A stretch of DNA of 53,921 bases, from positions 1 to 53,921 of the forward strand of contig NZ_LNQV01000028.1 in the NCBI RefSeq assembly GCF_001515305.1, given 5' to 3'. The position numbers were made by a program, and so were the translations under genes. The notes beneath the pieces were generated by a model. The model worked only from the letters and a program-made list of their open reading frames with translations, was not told the DNA's origin and ran no database searches. The DNA is from Aquitalea pelogenes. GTDB lineage: Bacteria > Pseudomonadota > Gammaproteobacteria > Burkholderiales > Chromobacteriaceae. Below, in pieces: positions 17,860-28,348 of this stretch. The first letter of the stretch is position 1. Every line of letters begins with the position of its first letter.

Positions 17860-19038
17860 TTAGCGATGAATATCGTGGGTCACGCAGGGGTTGGCGGCAT
17901 CCGGCATGTCCAGCCAGCCAGGGCGCTGCAAGCTGTTGCGGATGTCCTGATAGCCGCTGTGCCAGTGCTGGCGCATGGTTTGCATGCCAAACTGGTAGTC
18001 CTTGTAGTGATCGTCGTAAACCTTGTCCTGATAGATCAGATGGATGATATTCAGCCGCTGGCTACCGGCGGCCCGCCGCGCAGCCTGGAATATTTCCTTG
18101 TCGTGATGCTCGGCCGGAACCAGCTTCATCAGCTCGGACAGCATTTCGCGAACGTGCAGTTCATGGCGCAGCACATCGGTCGTCATCCGGGTGCGACTGG
18201 AGTACTGAATGTCTTTCTGCCGCATGGCCACTTCCTTCATGTTGCAGGGCAGACCGCCACGCGCGCTCCACAGGTCCACCTGGAATGCCAGGATATTGCT
18301 GTGCTCGTCGGCATCAATCAGCTGCCCCAGCGGGGTATTGGATACCACGCCGCCATCCCAGTAGAACTCGCCGTCGATTTCCACCGCGGGAAATCCTGGC
18401 GGTAGCGCACCCGAGGCCATGAAGTGTTCTGCGCGCAGCGTGTGCCGCGTATTGTCGAAACACACAAAGTTGCCGGAACGTACATTGACCGCGCCTACTG
18501 ACACCCGCATCTGTCGGCTGTCATTCAGCCGGTCAAAATCCACCAGTTGCTCCAGCGTTTGCTTGAGCGGGCTGGTGTCGTAAAAGCTGACCTCTGCCGG
18601 ACTGCAATTCGGGTGAAAACGCCAGGGCAGGCGCGGACGATAAAAACCGTTCTGACCTTCCAGCAGCGAGCGCCAGGCTTCCCAGCCGGCCAGCATGTGT
18701 TGCATCGGGTCTGGCCATTGGCTGGTATCCAGATGACTCAGTGGCGTTGAGGGCAGCAATGGTGGCTGGCAGATGGTTTCCCAGAAGCGCCGGAGCTGAT
18801 CCACCCGTTTGTCTGGCGGATTGCCGGCAATGATGGCGGCGTTAAGTGCGCCAATGGAGATGCCCGCAACCCAGTTGGGATGCAGGTCGGCCTCTGCCAG
18901 GCCCTGGTAAACCCCGGGCTGATAAGAACCAAGAGCGCCGCCCCCTTGCAGCAGCAGGGCCACTACCTGGTATTGATGACCTCGGGGCAGGCTGTGACTG
19001 CGATAAAGCGGAAGATGTGCTTGGCGGGAAACACCCAT
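17860..19038 (-). CDS. Patatin-like phospholipase (PatD-like)
   Basis: A 392-aa serine hydrolase with the patatin catalytic dyad. The oxyanion glycines are LLLQGGGALGSYQPGV, the nucleophile Ser is in GISIGALNAA, and the Asp is in FYWDGGVVSNTPL. A C-terminal extension after residue 270 resembles the DUF3734 region found with these proteins. No signal peptide is seen, so it probably acts in the cytoplasm on lipid or polyhydroxybutyrate-granule surfaces. The start at 19038 has AGGAG upstream. It is the last gene of adc-bdhA-patatin; Legionella has a bdhA-patD operon of the same type. The lipid substrate is not known from sequence. Confidence 0.85.
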   Translation of the reverse strand: MGVSRQAHLPLYRSHSLPRGHQYQVVALLLQGGGALGSYQPGVYQGLAEADLHPNWVAGISIGALNAAIIAGNPPDKRVDQLRRFWETICQPPLLPSTPLSHLDTSQWPDPMQHMLAGWEAWRSLLEGQNGFYRPRLPWRFHPNCSPAEVSFYDTSPLKQTLEQLVDFDRLNDSRQMRVSVGAVNVRSGNFVCFDNTRHTLRAEHFMASGALPPGFPAVEIDGEFYWDGGVVSNTPLGQLIDADEHSNILAFQVDLWSARGGLPCNMKEVAMRQKDIQYSSRTRMTTDVLRHELHVREMLSELMKLVPAEHHDKEIFQAARRAAGSQRLNIIHLIYQDKVYDDHYKDYQFGMQTMRQHWHSGYQDIRNSLQRPGWLDMPDAANPCVTHDIHR

Positions 19039-19097
19039 GCCATGACTCCTGTGTCGATTTGCGTACGGTTCCGGGGCGGTGGTGCTGCAATGCAAGA

Positions 19098-19125
19098 CCA
19101 GCCTGCACCGGATGGTGCAGGCTGG
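19098..19125 (-). promoter_or_regulatory. Very stable hairpin inside the bdhA-patatin gap
   Basis: Perfect 12-bp GC-rich stem (CCAGCCTGCACC / GGTGCAGGCTGG) with a 4-base loop and no T-tract, in the 124 bases between bdhA and the patatin gene. It could protect the upstream mRNA end or lower downstream expression. Confidence 0.5.
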
Positions 19126-19162
19126 CGATGTGACCCAGCGCTTGTTGCTGCTGGGGCCGGAC

Positions 19163-19945
19163 TTACTGCATGTACCAGCCGTGGCTCACCACAAAGGACT
19201 GGCCGGTCAGTGCCGCGCTGGGGAAGGCCGCCAGGTACAGCGCGGTTTGCGCGATATCGTCCACCGTGGTGAACACCCCATCGACAGTGTCACCCAGCAT
19301 CACGTGCTTGATGACTTCCTCTTCGGAGATGCCCAGGGTCCTGGCTTGTTCCGGAATCTGCTTTTCCACCAGCGGGGTACGGACAAAGCCGGGGCAGATG
19401 ACGTGCGAGCGCACATTGTATTCCGCCCCTTCCTTGGCCAGCACCTTGCTCAGGCCCAGCAGCGCATGTTTGGCGGCGACATAGGCCGACTTGAGTTTGG
19501 AGCCTTCGTGCGAGTGCACCGAGCCCATGTAAATGACAGTGCCGCCGCGCTTGTCCTTGTACATGTGGGAGAGGGCGGCCTTGGTGGTGAGGAAGGCACC
19601 GTCCACATGAATGGCTTGCAGGCGTTTCCAGTCGGCAAAGCTGAAGTCCACCAGCGGGCTGATGATCTGGATGCCGGCGTTGGAAATGAGAATGTCCAGC
19701 TGGCCAAAGGCATCCACTACCGCCTGGGTGCCTGCATTGACGGCCTCTTCATTGGTGACATCCATCGCCACGCCCATGGCCTTGCCGCCTGCGGCTTCAA
19801 TTTCCTTTGCCGTGGCCTGTGCCGCTGCCAGATTGATGTCGGCAATGGCAACCGCAGCCCCTTCACGGGCGAAGGTTTCGGCGATGGCACGGCCAATACC
19901 GCTGGCGGCACCGGTAATCAGGGCAACTTTTCCTTGCAGCTTCAT
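19163..19945 (-). CDS. bdhA: 3-hydroxybutyrate dehydrogenase
   Basis: A 260-aa short-chain dehydrogenase that interconverts D-3-hydroxybutyrate and acetoacetate with NAD. The cofactor motif is [13 protein letters not shown], the catalytic residues are Ser in [11 protein letters not shown] and [10 protein letters not shown] (Y-x-x-x-K), and the C-terminal segment [19 protein letters not shown] is characteristic of the family. It lies 15 bases after adc, consistent with acetoacetate being shared by both enzymes. Together they suggest use of polyhydroxybutyrate or ketone bodies. Confidence 0.93.
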   Translation of the reverse strand: MKLQGKVALITGAASGIGRAIAETFAREGAAVAIADINLAAAQATAKEIEAAGGKAMGVAMDVTNEEAVNAGTQAVVDAFGQLDILISNAGIQIISPLVDFSFADWKRLQAIHVDGAFLTTKAALSHMYKDKRGGTVIYMGSVHSHEGSKLKSAYVAAKHALLGLSKVLAKEGAEYNVRSHVICPGFVRTPLVEKQIPEQARTLGISEEEVIKHVMLGDTVDGVFTTVDDIAQTALYLAAFPSAALTGQSFVVSHGWYMQ

Positions 19946-19960
19946 GAGACTTCTCCTGTT

Positions 19961-20701
19961 TCAGGCCAGATAATCAAATTCGACTTTACCAAGACCCAGT
20001 GTCAGGTCGGCAACGTAATGCTTGGCACCCAGTATCTCCAGTACCGGCAAATCATGCACCGGGGCCAGGGCATGGGGGAAGAGTGACAGTGCGGCAGGGC
20101 CAGTCCAGGCACCGTATACTTGCACATCCAGCATGGGGAAGCTGACCAGCTCGCAAATGCGCGCGCTGCCGTCAACATGCGGGATGATTTTCAGCAAATA
20201 GTTGGGTGTGGTGCGCAGGCTTTCGGCAATGGCTTCCCCATCCAGTTCCCGGTGTTTGTAACCCATGCTGCCGGTGGCGATGCGTACCGGGCCGTAATCC
20301 AGCTCGCCTACCAGGGTGTCGGTATGCACTTTCAGGCGGGGATGGGCCATTTTCTTGGGAAAGCCCCACAGCTCACGTCCACCGGCCGTAGGTGGGTGAT
20401 CATTCAGATACATGGCATGGGTGTAGTTGCCGCGCTGGCCCTGGTACAGGACCGGAATCACCTGCCCGCTTTCGGTGTAGTCACCAAAACCGGTGGAATC
20501 CGGCATGCGGATGAACTCGAAATTGACCACTGGTTCGGCCATTTGCAGCGGGGCCGGAATCACTGCACGCAGCTTGTCCGGGTCGGTGCGGTAACTGATG
20601 ATGAAGAATTCCCGCTGGTAAAAGCGATAAGGGCCAGGAGGGAAGGCCGGGCTGCTGATGGGCATGGCAAACGCCTGCTGGCGAATCTGTTCGATTTCCA
20701 T
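19961..20701 (-). CDS. adc: Acetoacetate decarboxylase
   Basis: A 246-aa enzyme that decarboxylates acetoacetate to acetone and CO2 through a Schiff-base lysine. The family motif [14 protein letters not shown] contains the catalytic Lys next to the Lys that lowers its pKa. Other matches are the N-terminal [13 protein letters not shown] and the C-terminal [11 protein letters not shown]. The start at 20701 is preferred because GGGGA lies just before it; an ATG 12 bases earlier has no ribosome site. It is the first gene of adc-bdhA-patatin. Some family members act on other beta-keto acids, so the substrate is likely but not certain. Confidence 0.9.
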   Translation of the reverse strand: MEIEQIRQQAFAMPISSPAFPPGPYRFYQREFFIISYRTDPDKLRAVIPAPLQMAEPVVNFEFIRMPDSTGFGDYTESGQVIPVLYQGQRGNYTHAMYLNDHPPTAGGRELWGFPKKMAHPRLKVHTDTLVGELDYGPVRIATGSMGYKHRELDGEAIAESLRTTPNYLLKIIPHVDGSARICELVSFPMLDVQVYGAWTGPAALSLFPHALAPVHDLPVLEILGAKHYVADLTLGLGKVEFDYLA

Positions 20702-20982
20702 TGAGGTCCCCATAGTGGTTGTGGGCGGATGAGGGCATGGTTCGCAGCTGAACCGTTGGCAAGAATGGGGTGGATGCGCAGTGTCTGCCAGATGACAGAG
20801 CTGGTAGAAGGTATGGGATTCTTAGCGGAACTGATGCCGGCAGGCGTTGGCCATGCGCATGAGCGGATTGCTGTGGAATCGGGTTATCATGCTGGCTTCA
20901 CTGTCAGATGGCCGGCACGCCGCATGGTCATCCAGCGTGGGCTGCTGCCTGCGCCATAACGCCAAGAACACAAGCACACACT

Positions 20983-22145
20983 ATGTCTCAGCACACCTTT
21001 TCTCCCGATGGAACGGCGCTGACCAGCCCCAAGGCCTGGTATCAGGCTGCCAGTGAGAAGCCCGGTTTCATTCACGATGCCGCCCAGGCTGCCGCGATCG
21101 AACAGCTGGATGCATTGTGGCATCAACTGTTGGAATTCAAGGACAAGCGCAACCGCTTTCTCGGACGCAGCCTGCGCAGCCCGGATGTGCCGCGCGGCCT
21201 GTATTTCTGGGGTGGGGTGGGGCGCGGCAAGAGCTTTCTGATGGATGCCTTCTATGCCTGCGTGCCTTACCGTCGCAAGCGTCGTATCCATTTTCACAAT
21301 TTCATGGCTGAGGTGCATCGCGAGCTGCGCCAGCTGGCCGGTAGCAAAGACCCTTTGCTGGCCTATGCCGACAAGATTGCCCGCGAGACCCGTCTGCTGT
21401 GTTTTGACGAATTCCATGTCAGCGACATTGCCGATGCGATGATGCTGGGCCGCCTGCTCAGTGCCTTGTTCGAGCGTGGCGTGGTGCTGGTCACCACCTC
21501 CAACTATCCGCCGGACGGCTTGTATCCCAATGGCCTGCAACGGCAGAACTTCCTGCCAACCATCGAACTGATCAAGCGCGAGCTGGATGTGCTGAACGTG
21601 GATGGTGGCAATGATTACCGCCTGCGCGAGCTGACACGTGAGCCCTTGTTCATGGTGCCGGACGACGCGGCTGCCGAGGCGCGCATGGAAGGCATGTTCA
21701 CCCGCTTGAGTAGTGAAGAATTGATTGCCAAGCAGGAAATCGAAGTGCTGGGGCGGCAGATTCCGGTGAAAAAACTGGCACCGGGCATTATCTGGTTCGA
21801 CTTTCTGGCCATTTGCGACGTCCGCGTGCGCAGACCGACTATCTGGAAATCGCCACCGAATTCCACACCGTGTTCATCAGCGGCATTCCCAAACTGGCGG
21901 CCAAGGATGCCTCCATTGCCCGCCGCTTTACCTGGCTGGTGGATGTGTTCTACGACAACCGGGTGAAGCTGATTGCCTCGGCTGCGGTGCCAATCGACGA
22001 TATTTACACCGACGGCGTGCAGGCCAGCGAGTTTTTCCGCACGGCCAGCCGACTGACCGAGATGCAGTCCAAGAGTTATCTGGAACTGCCGCACCAGAGT
22101 GCCGGCCAGACCCACGACCAGCCGCCGCCGGGCGTGGTGATCTGA
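20983..22145 (+). CDS. zapE: Cell division protein ZapE (AFG1-like ATPase), single-base frameshift
   Basis: An AFG1-type P-loop ATPase that acts at the Z-ring during stress. Walker A is GLYFWGGVGRGKSFLMD, Walker B is RLLCFDEFHVSDI, and VLVTTSNYPPDGLYPNGLQR is the sensor segment. The frame breaks after FDFLAICD near 21820. Adding one G there gives GPRAQTDYLEIATEFHTVF and extends the protein to 387 aa, the normal length, ending at 22145. Without it the product would carry about 45 wrong residues. I treat the shift as a likely base-call error. A terminator follows. Confidence 0.88.
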
Positions 22146-22162
22146 CGCTTGTTTCGCTGTGT

Positions 22163-22190
22163 AACGGCCAGACGTTGTCTGGCCGTTTTG
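22163..22190. terminator. Terminator between zapE and the DinB-like gene
   Basis: Arms AACGGCCAGAC/GTCTGGCCGTT with a short loop and T residues after. Confidence 0.8.
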
Positions 22191-22193
22191 CTG

Positions 22194-22736
22194 TCAGGCT
22201 TGGGGAATATCGTCGATCAGGGCAATCAGGTCGGTGACACCGACGTCCTCGCCCAGCTGGGACAGCAAGGTGGTGGCCTGGCCACGGTGGTGAGTCTGGT
22301 GGTTGAAGAAGTGCAGCAGCAGGGCATTAAAATTCTTGCGCTGTGCGATGCCACGGGTGTTGTGATAGGCTAGGGGCTGATCAAGATCGCTGTCCTCAAG
22401 CTCGCTGCATAGCCGGATGATGACTTCGTCCAGCAGCTGTCGTCGCGCCGCCAGTGCTGGCAACTGGTCAAACAGCAGGCCGTTCAGGGAGGTGGGTGCC
22501 GCGATAGCCTGTAGTGGCTGCAAGGCGGCAAAACCGGCCGGATGCTGGCCAAAGCGTTGCAGCCACAAGGTGTCGGCCACCACGATGTGATTGAGGGTGC
22601 CGAACAGCGAGCCAAAAAACGCGCCGTTGTCCTGCTGCAAGACCGCTGCGGGCAAGCGGGCTGCTGTCTGGTAAAGCCTGTCATTCATCCACTGGTTGTA
22701 GCGCGCTTGCAGGGCAAGCTGTTCGAGTCGGTTCAT
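22194..22736 (-). CDS. DinB family protein
   Basis: A 180-aa four-helix-bundle protein of the DinB/YfiT superfamily. The putative metal ligands are His in LNHIVVADTLW and the two in HFFNHQTHHRGQATTLL, the typical triad. Family members include thiol-dependent transferases, but no activity can be assigned here. The start at 22736 has GGAGGG directly upstream. It lies downstream of efp, separated by a strong terminator, so it is probably transcribed on its own. Confidence 0.85.
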   Translation of the reverse strand: MNRLEQLALQARYNQWMNDRLYQTAARLPAAVLQQDNGAFFGSLFGTLNHIVVADTLWLQRFGQHPAGFAALQPLQAIAAPTSLNGLLFDQLPALAARRQLLDEVIIRLCSELEDSDLDQPLAYHNTRGIAQRKNFNALLLHFFNHQTHHRGQATTLLSQLGEDVGVTDLIALIDDIPQA

Positions 22737-22793
22737 GGTCCCCTCCTGAAAACAGCACGATAACGCAGCATTTGCCGGAATGACAGGCAAAAC

Positions 22794-22817
22794 AAAAGCG
22801 GCCATCTGGCCGCTTTT
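22794..22817. terminator. Terminator after efp (bidirectional)
   Basis: Stem AAAAGCGGCCA/TGGCCGCTTTT with a 2-base loop. The base has A and T runs and it sits between efp and the DinB-like gene. Confidence 0.88.
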
Positions 22818-22839
22818 TGCACAGCATTCAAACAGGCGA

Positions 22840-23403
22840 TCAGGCGCGCTTTTTGAATTCGCCGGTGCGGGTGTCGATTTCGATCTTTTCGCCAGTGTTG
22901 ACGAAGGCCGGAACCTGAACTTCGAAGGTGGTGCCTACCAGCTTGGCCGGCTTCAGAACCTTGCCCGAAGTGTCGCCGCGTACGGCCGGTTCGGTGTATT
23001 CCACTTCGCGGATCACGGTGGTCGGCAGTTCCACGGAGATGGCCTTGCCATCGTAGAAGGTTACCTGGCAAACATCTTCCATGCCGTCAACGATGTAGTT
23101 GATGGTGTCGCCCAGGTTGTCGGCTTCTACTTCGTACTGGTTGAATTCGCTGTCCATGAATACATACATCGGGTCAGCAAAGTAGGAGTAGGTGCAATCC
23201 TTGCGGTCCAGAACCACGACGTCGAACTTGTCGTCAGCGCGGTAAACGGCTTCAGAGCCGGCGCCGGTCAGCAGGTTCTTCATCTTCATCTTCACGACGG
23301 AAGCGTTACGGCCGGATTTGCTGAATTCGGCTTTTTGCACGACCATCGGGTCGTTGCCTACCATGAATACGTTGCCAGCGCGGAGTTCTTGTGCGGTTTT
23401 CAT
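22840..23403 (-). CDS. efp: Elongation factor P (Arg32 type)
   Basis: A 187-aa tRNA-shaped factor that rescues ribosomes stalled at polyproline stretches. Three beta domains; the tip loop [10 protein letters not shown] carries arginine at position 32 in place of lysine. That marks the EarP-dependent branch in which the arginine is rhamnosylated. EarP is indeed encoded directly upstream on the same strand, 57 bases away. The C-terminal [17 protein letters not shown] fits the family. Confidence 0.96.
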   Translation of the reverse strand: MKTAQELRAGNVFMVGNDPMVVQKAEFSKSGRNASVVKMKMKNLLTGAGSEAVYRADDKFDVVVLDRKDCTYSYFADPMYVFMDSEFNQYEVEADNLGDTINYIVDGMEDVCQVTFYDGKAISVELPTTVIREVEYTEPAVRGDTSGKVLKPAKLVGTTFEVQVPAFVNTGEKIEIDTRTGEFKKRA

Positions 23404-23460
23404 TACGTGTAAAGTCCCAAACTCTTGATTGAACTCGGAAAACGGTTTCCGAAAAACGGG

Positions 23461-24617
23461 CTATTTTAGCCGGTTTTGTATGAATTGCACCAGCCGCATC
23501 CCCAAGTCGCCGTGTTGCAGCAGTTTGTCGGGCCAGTGGCGACTGTGCCGGTGCCATTGCGGCAGCTGTTTTTCCAGTTGTTGCCAGGCGGCCACCATGC
23601 CCTGGCCGTGGTTCCAGGCATGGCTGACGGCACGCAGGCCGTGGCGGTCTCTGCATCCAGCGTGGCGCAATAGTGTGACAAAAAGGCATCAAGCTTCACC
23701 ATGTGCGCAGCGTCGTCTTGCGGGTAGATGTGCCAGATGAAAGGCCGTCCGGCCCATTGCGCCCGCACGAAGCTGTCTTCGCCGCGCACGAAGTTGACAT
23801 CACAAGACCACAAGCTCAGGTCGTAACTGTCCTGATCGGTCATCGGCAGCACATGCACGGTGAGTGAACCTTGGCTGACATGCTGGCCCGCCTTTAACGG
23901 CTGGCCCATCACGGCTTCCACGTCAGCCAGCACCTTGCCTTCCGGCACCATGCAGTGCACCGGCAGCGTGCTGTGCGTCCAGTAGTCCAGCAATTCGCGG
24001 GCCGCCGGGTTTTCGTAGGCAAACAGGCTGACGCGCCATTCTTCCGGCTGTTTTTCCGGGATATCGAACATCTGCCAGAAGGCGCGCTGTGCCAGACTGT
24101 CCTGTTGCCACTGCTGGCGGGTTTCGATCAGACCGTCCTCGCACAGCAGGCCGCCGGTGCGATCGGTAAAGCCCGGAAAGAAGAAATGCTTGGTCAGCGG
24201 CAGACGCGGGTGGGGCGAGGCCATGCCATGGCAGCCTTCCACCCAGTCTTCGGCCGACAGGTATTCCAGATTAATCCAGACCGGTTTGACGTCAGCCCGT
24301 GCCATGGCTTGTTCCACGGCGTCGGGCAGCCGGCAGCCAAATGCTTCTATCACCACCTGTGCCGGTTGGTAGTCGACAAATGCGTCATCCGCGCGCCACT
24401 GGCATACGCGGATGCCGTCCAGCTCCTGGCAGGCCAGGCCTGGTTCCAGCAGCGGGGCAATGCGGCCGAAGCTGGCCAGGTCGTCCACCCACAGCCGTAC
24501 CTCGTAGCCAAAGTCGTGCGACAGTCGGCGTGCCAGCCGCCAGGCGACGCCGATGTCGCCGTAGTTGTCGATGACGGTACAGAAAATGTCCCAGCTGAGG
24601 GTGGAGGAGTCGGGCAT
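23461..24617 (-). CDS. earP: EF-P arginine rhamnosyltransferase EarP, single-base frameshift near the 3' end
   Basis: Transfers rhamnose from dTDP-rhamnose to Arg32 of EF-P. The N-terminal DIFCTVIDNYGDIGVAWRLAR contains the conserved Asp residues, and the nucleotide-sugar site is seen in VRGEDSFVRAQWAGRPFIWHIYPQ. The frame breaks after LDAETATA at about 23647-23650. Restoring one C continues as LRAVSHAWNHGQGMVAAWQQL to a stop at 23461 and gives 385 aa, the family length. The start at 24617 is MPDSSTLSWDIF. It is co-oriented with and upstream of efp. Confidence 0.9.
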
Positions 24618-24778
24618 GGTGCAGGCATCCGGGAAAAAGCTGGCGCAGCATAGCACGGCAAGGTGACAGTGTGAGGAAGATGCCGGGCTCTCTGCGGTAC
24701 ATGCTTGCTAACAACATGTAACTAACACTGTTTGATAAAACAGTTAAAATGAAAGTTGCTGTCAAAAAGAAGAATGTC

Positions 24779-27700
24779 ATGAGCGCTACTGATCAGAGTA
24801 CTGGGAAATCTCCTTCATCCCGCCAGCCGCGACGCTGGCGGCGCTGGCTGGCCGGCATTGTCGCCGTGCTGCTGTTGCTGTGGGGGTTTCTGGCGGGTAT
24901 TGTGCCGGGCATCGTCCAGAGTCAGGCGGCCAAATGGACGGCAGGAATCGGCCGCAAACTGAGCCTAGGGGAGGTTTCGATCAATCCCTGGCGCATGGCA
25001 GTGGAAATCCGCCAGCTCAAGTTGGCCGAGGGCAAGGGCAGCCCCTTGTTTGCCGCAGACCGGGTGTATGTGAATCTGGACCCGACTGCCTTGCTGCTGG
25101 GGCGCTGGCAGTTGTCGGAATTCAGCGTCGATGCTCCGCAGGTATGGGTGCAGCGTGACACCCAGGGCCAGTGGAACTGGGCGCGCTTCATCAGTGATGC
25201 CAGTGGCCCGGCCCAGCCCAAAAAAGACGATGGCTCACCGACCAAATTCCTGCTGCAGGCGCTGAACATCCGCAATGGCCAGCTCATGTTCCAGGACCAG
25301 CTGGCCGGTACTGACAGCTTCAAGGTGTCACCGCTGAATCTGGCGCTGACCGATCTTTCCACCTTGCCCGAAGCCGGTGGCTATCGCCTGCATGCCGCGT
25401 TGGGCGACGGCACCCAGCTGGACTGGAAAGGCAGCCTGCAATTGCAGCCCTTGCAATCCAGTGGTGAGGCCAGCATCCGCGGTTTTACCCTGGCCAGCAT
25501 CTGGGAATACGTCAAACCGCATTTCAATATTGCCAGGCCGCAAGGCACGCTATCGGTACAGGCCAGCTATCAGTTTGATCTGAAAGGCAAGACGCCACAG
25601 TTGCAGATCAGCCCCTTCAACGCCGAACTCAAGGGCTTGCAGATGCAGGCTCCGGGTACGCAGCATCGTTTTGTCCTGCCTTTGTTGCAGCTCAAAGGGG
25701 GGCGTTTTGACCTGCAACATAGCCAGTTGAGCCTGCAACAGATTGCGCTGGATGGTGGCAGCCTGGAAGCACAGCGCATGGCGGATGGCAGCCTGGACTG
25801 GCTGGCAGCCCTGCCGGCCAGCCCGGCTGCGGGTTCCACATCCACCGCAAGCAGCAAAGCAGCCCCTTCGCCGTGGCAGGTGAAGGTGGAAGACATCAAG
25901 CTGGCCAACTGGCAATACCGCTTTGGCGATGCCGGTTTTGCCACTCCGCTGCAAGTGGCAGCCCGCCTGCCGCTATTGCACGCCCGCTTTGAACTCGACC
26001 CTAAACGCGGTTTTGCGGTGGACAAGCTGGCGGGTGAACTGGCCGACATCACACTGGGTAATGCCGCGCAGCCCGCACAGATTGCCCTGGCCAGGCTGGT
26101 GTTGCAGCCTTCCCGCATTGTGCAGCAGGGGCAGTTGATTGAACCGGGTAGCGTGGATGTTCAGGGCCTGCGCGTGGCGGTGGAGCGCAACAAGCAGGGG
26201 CAGCTGAACCTGGCGAAGCTGTTTGCGCCGGGCAAGGAGAGCAAGGCCGCCAGGGAAGTCAAGACAGCAGGCAAGGCCGATGCGGACAAAAAACAGCCCG
26301 GCTGGCAGCTGCACTATCCCTTGCTGAATCTGAATGACGGCCAGATCAGCTGGACCGACCAGACCCTGGCGCGGCCGGTCAGTGCCACGCTGCGCGATGT
26401 CACGGCCAGGCTGGAGGCAAAAGAGGCGCAGCAATTGGCGCTGGACGTGGGTGGCAAGCTGGAATCCGGCCAGTTTACTGCCGCATTGCAGCTGGACCCT
26501 GCCACCACCGCCATCAAGGGCCGGGTGAATGCCCAGTCGCTGCCGCTGGCTCCGTTTGCACCCTATGGCCTGACCGGTACACCCTTGCGCATGAGCGGTG
26601 GTCAGCTTAATGCCGAGCTGAATGTCGAGTCTGCCAGTCAGGGCTGGAAAGTGGCGGGTACCGCGGGCATCAGCAAGCTGGCCATCATGGAACCAGGCGA
26701 GAAACTGCCGCTGCTGGCTGGAACAATCTCAAGGTTAATGGCATCAAGGCGCAAGGCAATGCCAGCCTGCCGCTGAGTGTGGCGGTGCAGGACATCCAGC
26801 TGGAAGCCTTGTCGGCCCGGCTGATTCTGGATGCCAAGCGCCAGCTCAACTGGCAGCGCATTTTTGCCGCCAAGTCTGCCGCTAATCCGCCATCGGCCAC
26901 GCCAGTCACGCCAGCGAAGGCTGGTGCGATTCCGCCAGTGGATATTCGCAGCATCCACCTGAACCGCAGCAAGGTGCAGTTTGCCGACCAGAGCATGAAC
27001 CCGAACTTTGCCACCCAGATGCACCATCTGCGCGGTTCGATTCAGGGCCTGTCCACCCGTCCGGGCCGTACTGGCACCATTACCCTGGATGGTGATGTCG
27101 ATCAGTACGGTGATGTGCGGGTGCGTGGCGCGCTGGCCCCGATGGCGGTAACCGACAATACCGATGTCACGCTGTCTTTCCGCAATATTCCGCTCAACAA
27201 CCTCAACCCCTATGCCACCACCTTTGCCGGCTGGCGCATCAATGACGGCCGCCTGACGGTGGATCTGCATTATCTGCTGGACCACCGCCAGATGAAGGGC
27301 CAGAACCGGGTGGTGATCAACACCATCCAGCTGGGCGATGAGGTGCCGGACTACAAGGGCACGCACCTGCCGCTGCGGCTGGCCGTGGCCTTGCTGGAGG
27401 ATAGCGACGGCAAGATCGATCTGGACCTGCCGGTATCCGGCAGCCTGGACGACCCCCAGTTCAGCTATGGCCAGATTGTGTGGAAGGCACTGGTGAATGT
27501 GGTGACCAAGGTGGTCACCGCCCCGTTCCGCGCGCTGGGTGCACTGCTGGGGGGCGATGGCTTTGACAATGTGTTCTTCATTCCGGGCGAAGCCAATGTC
27601 GCCCCGCCGGAGCGGGAAAAACTGGAGAAGTAGCGGGCTTGATGAGCAAGCGTCCCAAGATGCATTGCAGCTTGCCGGCAGCTACGATCCCGAGCTGGAC

Positions 27701-28117
27701 AGCAAGGAACTGGCGCGGGCACGCGTGGACAGCGCCATCCTGCAAGCCGCCGGACGCAGCCTGTTGCCGGGCGAACCGCTGCCGGTGCCGGACATGGCCG
27801 ACCCGGCCATGCTGGACGCCATCAAGACGGTCTACGCGCGCGAACTGGGGCGTCTGAAGCTGATGTCGCGTACTTTGAATCCGGGTGGGCCATCCGGAGC
27901 TGCGTTGGCCAAACTGTTGCGTGGCGAACTGATGGCTGCGCAAAAAGTGGATGTCGCTGCCTTGCAGGCACTGGCACGTCAGCGGGCGGAAAATGCCCGC
28001 AAGGTAATGATGCGCAATGACAACACTCTGGCCGATCGCATCACGCTTGGCGACCCGGCCAAAACCCGCGCCGAACGGGACGGTGTGCCGCTGGGGATCA
28101 AGTTGTCCAGCAAGTAG
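24779..28117 (+). CDS. DUF748 (AsmA-like) envelope protein, interrupted by three single-base frameshifts
   Basis: A large envelope protein with one N-terminal TM anchor (residues about 20-42, AGIVAVLLLLWGFLAG) and a long beta-rich periplasmic region. The segments LSLGEVSINPWRMAVEIRQLKL, VDLHYLLDHRQMKGQNRVVI and FIPGEANVAPPEREKL are typical of DUF748 proteins, which resemble AsmA/TamB-type lipid-transport or assembly factors. The frame is lost near 26718, 27630 and 27662; one added base at each restores an uninterrupted 1113-aa product. The tail SYDPELDSKELARARVDSAIL is the usual DUF748 ending. Three breaks in one gene could also mean true decay, but the same error type hits essential genes in this window. 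Exact function unknown. Confidence 0.8.
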
Positions 28118-28144
28118 CGCATAAAACGGCTTGATGTCCATCAA

Positions 28145-28183
28145 TAAACGGCGTAACTACATATGGTGTAGTACGCCGTTTTC
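28145..28183. terminator. Hairpin terminator after the DUF748 gene
   Basis: Arms AAACGGCGTA/TACGCCGTTT with additional inner pairing ACTAC/GTGTAG, followed by TTTC. Confidence 0.75.
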
Positions 28184-28348
28184 TTTTGCCAGATGTTGTG
28201 AGTTTCTCGCAGCATCCACCATCGGCAGGATATCGGCAAGCGGGTGTGCAATGCCAGCCGAACAGGCGTAAAGTCATGGATTGCCAAAGTGGCAAGGCTG
28301 CAGAAGTCAGGAAAATTCTCAAAAATTTCAGGAAATCGAGGGGCCGGA

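Noticed and set aside
20714-20982. Small ORF between adc and zapE
   Set aside because: The frame has no ribosome site or family match. The region is best read as a divergent promoter.
28190-28348. Cobalamin riboswitch upstream of nrdJ
   Set aside because: I looked for the B12-box and conserved core and found neither.
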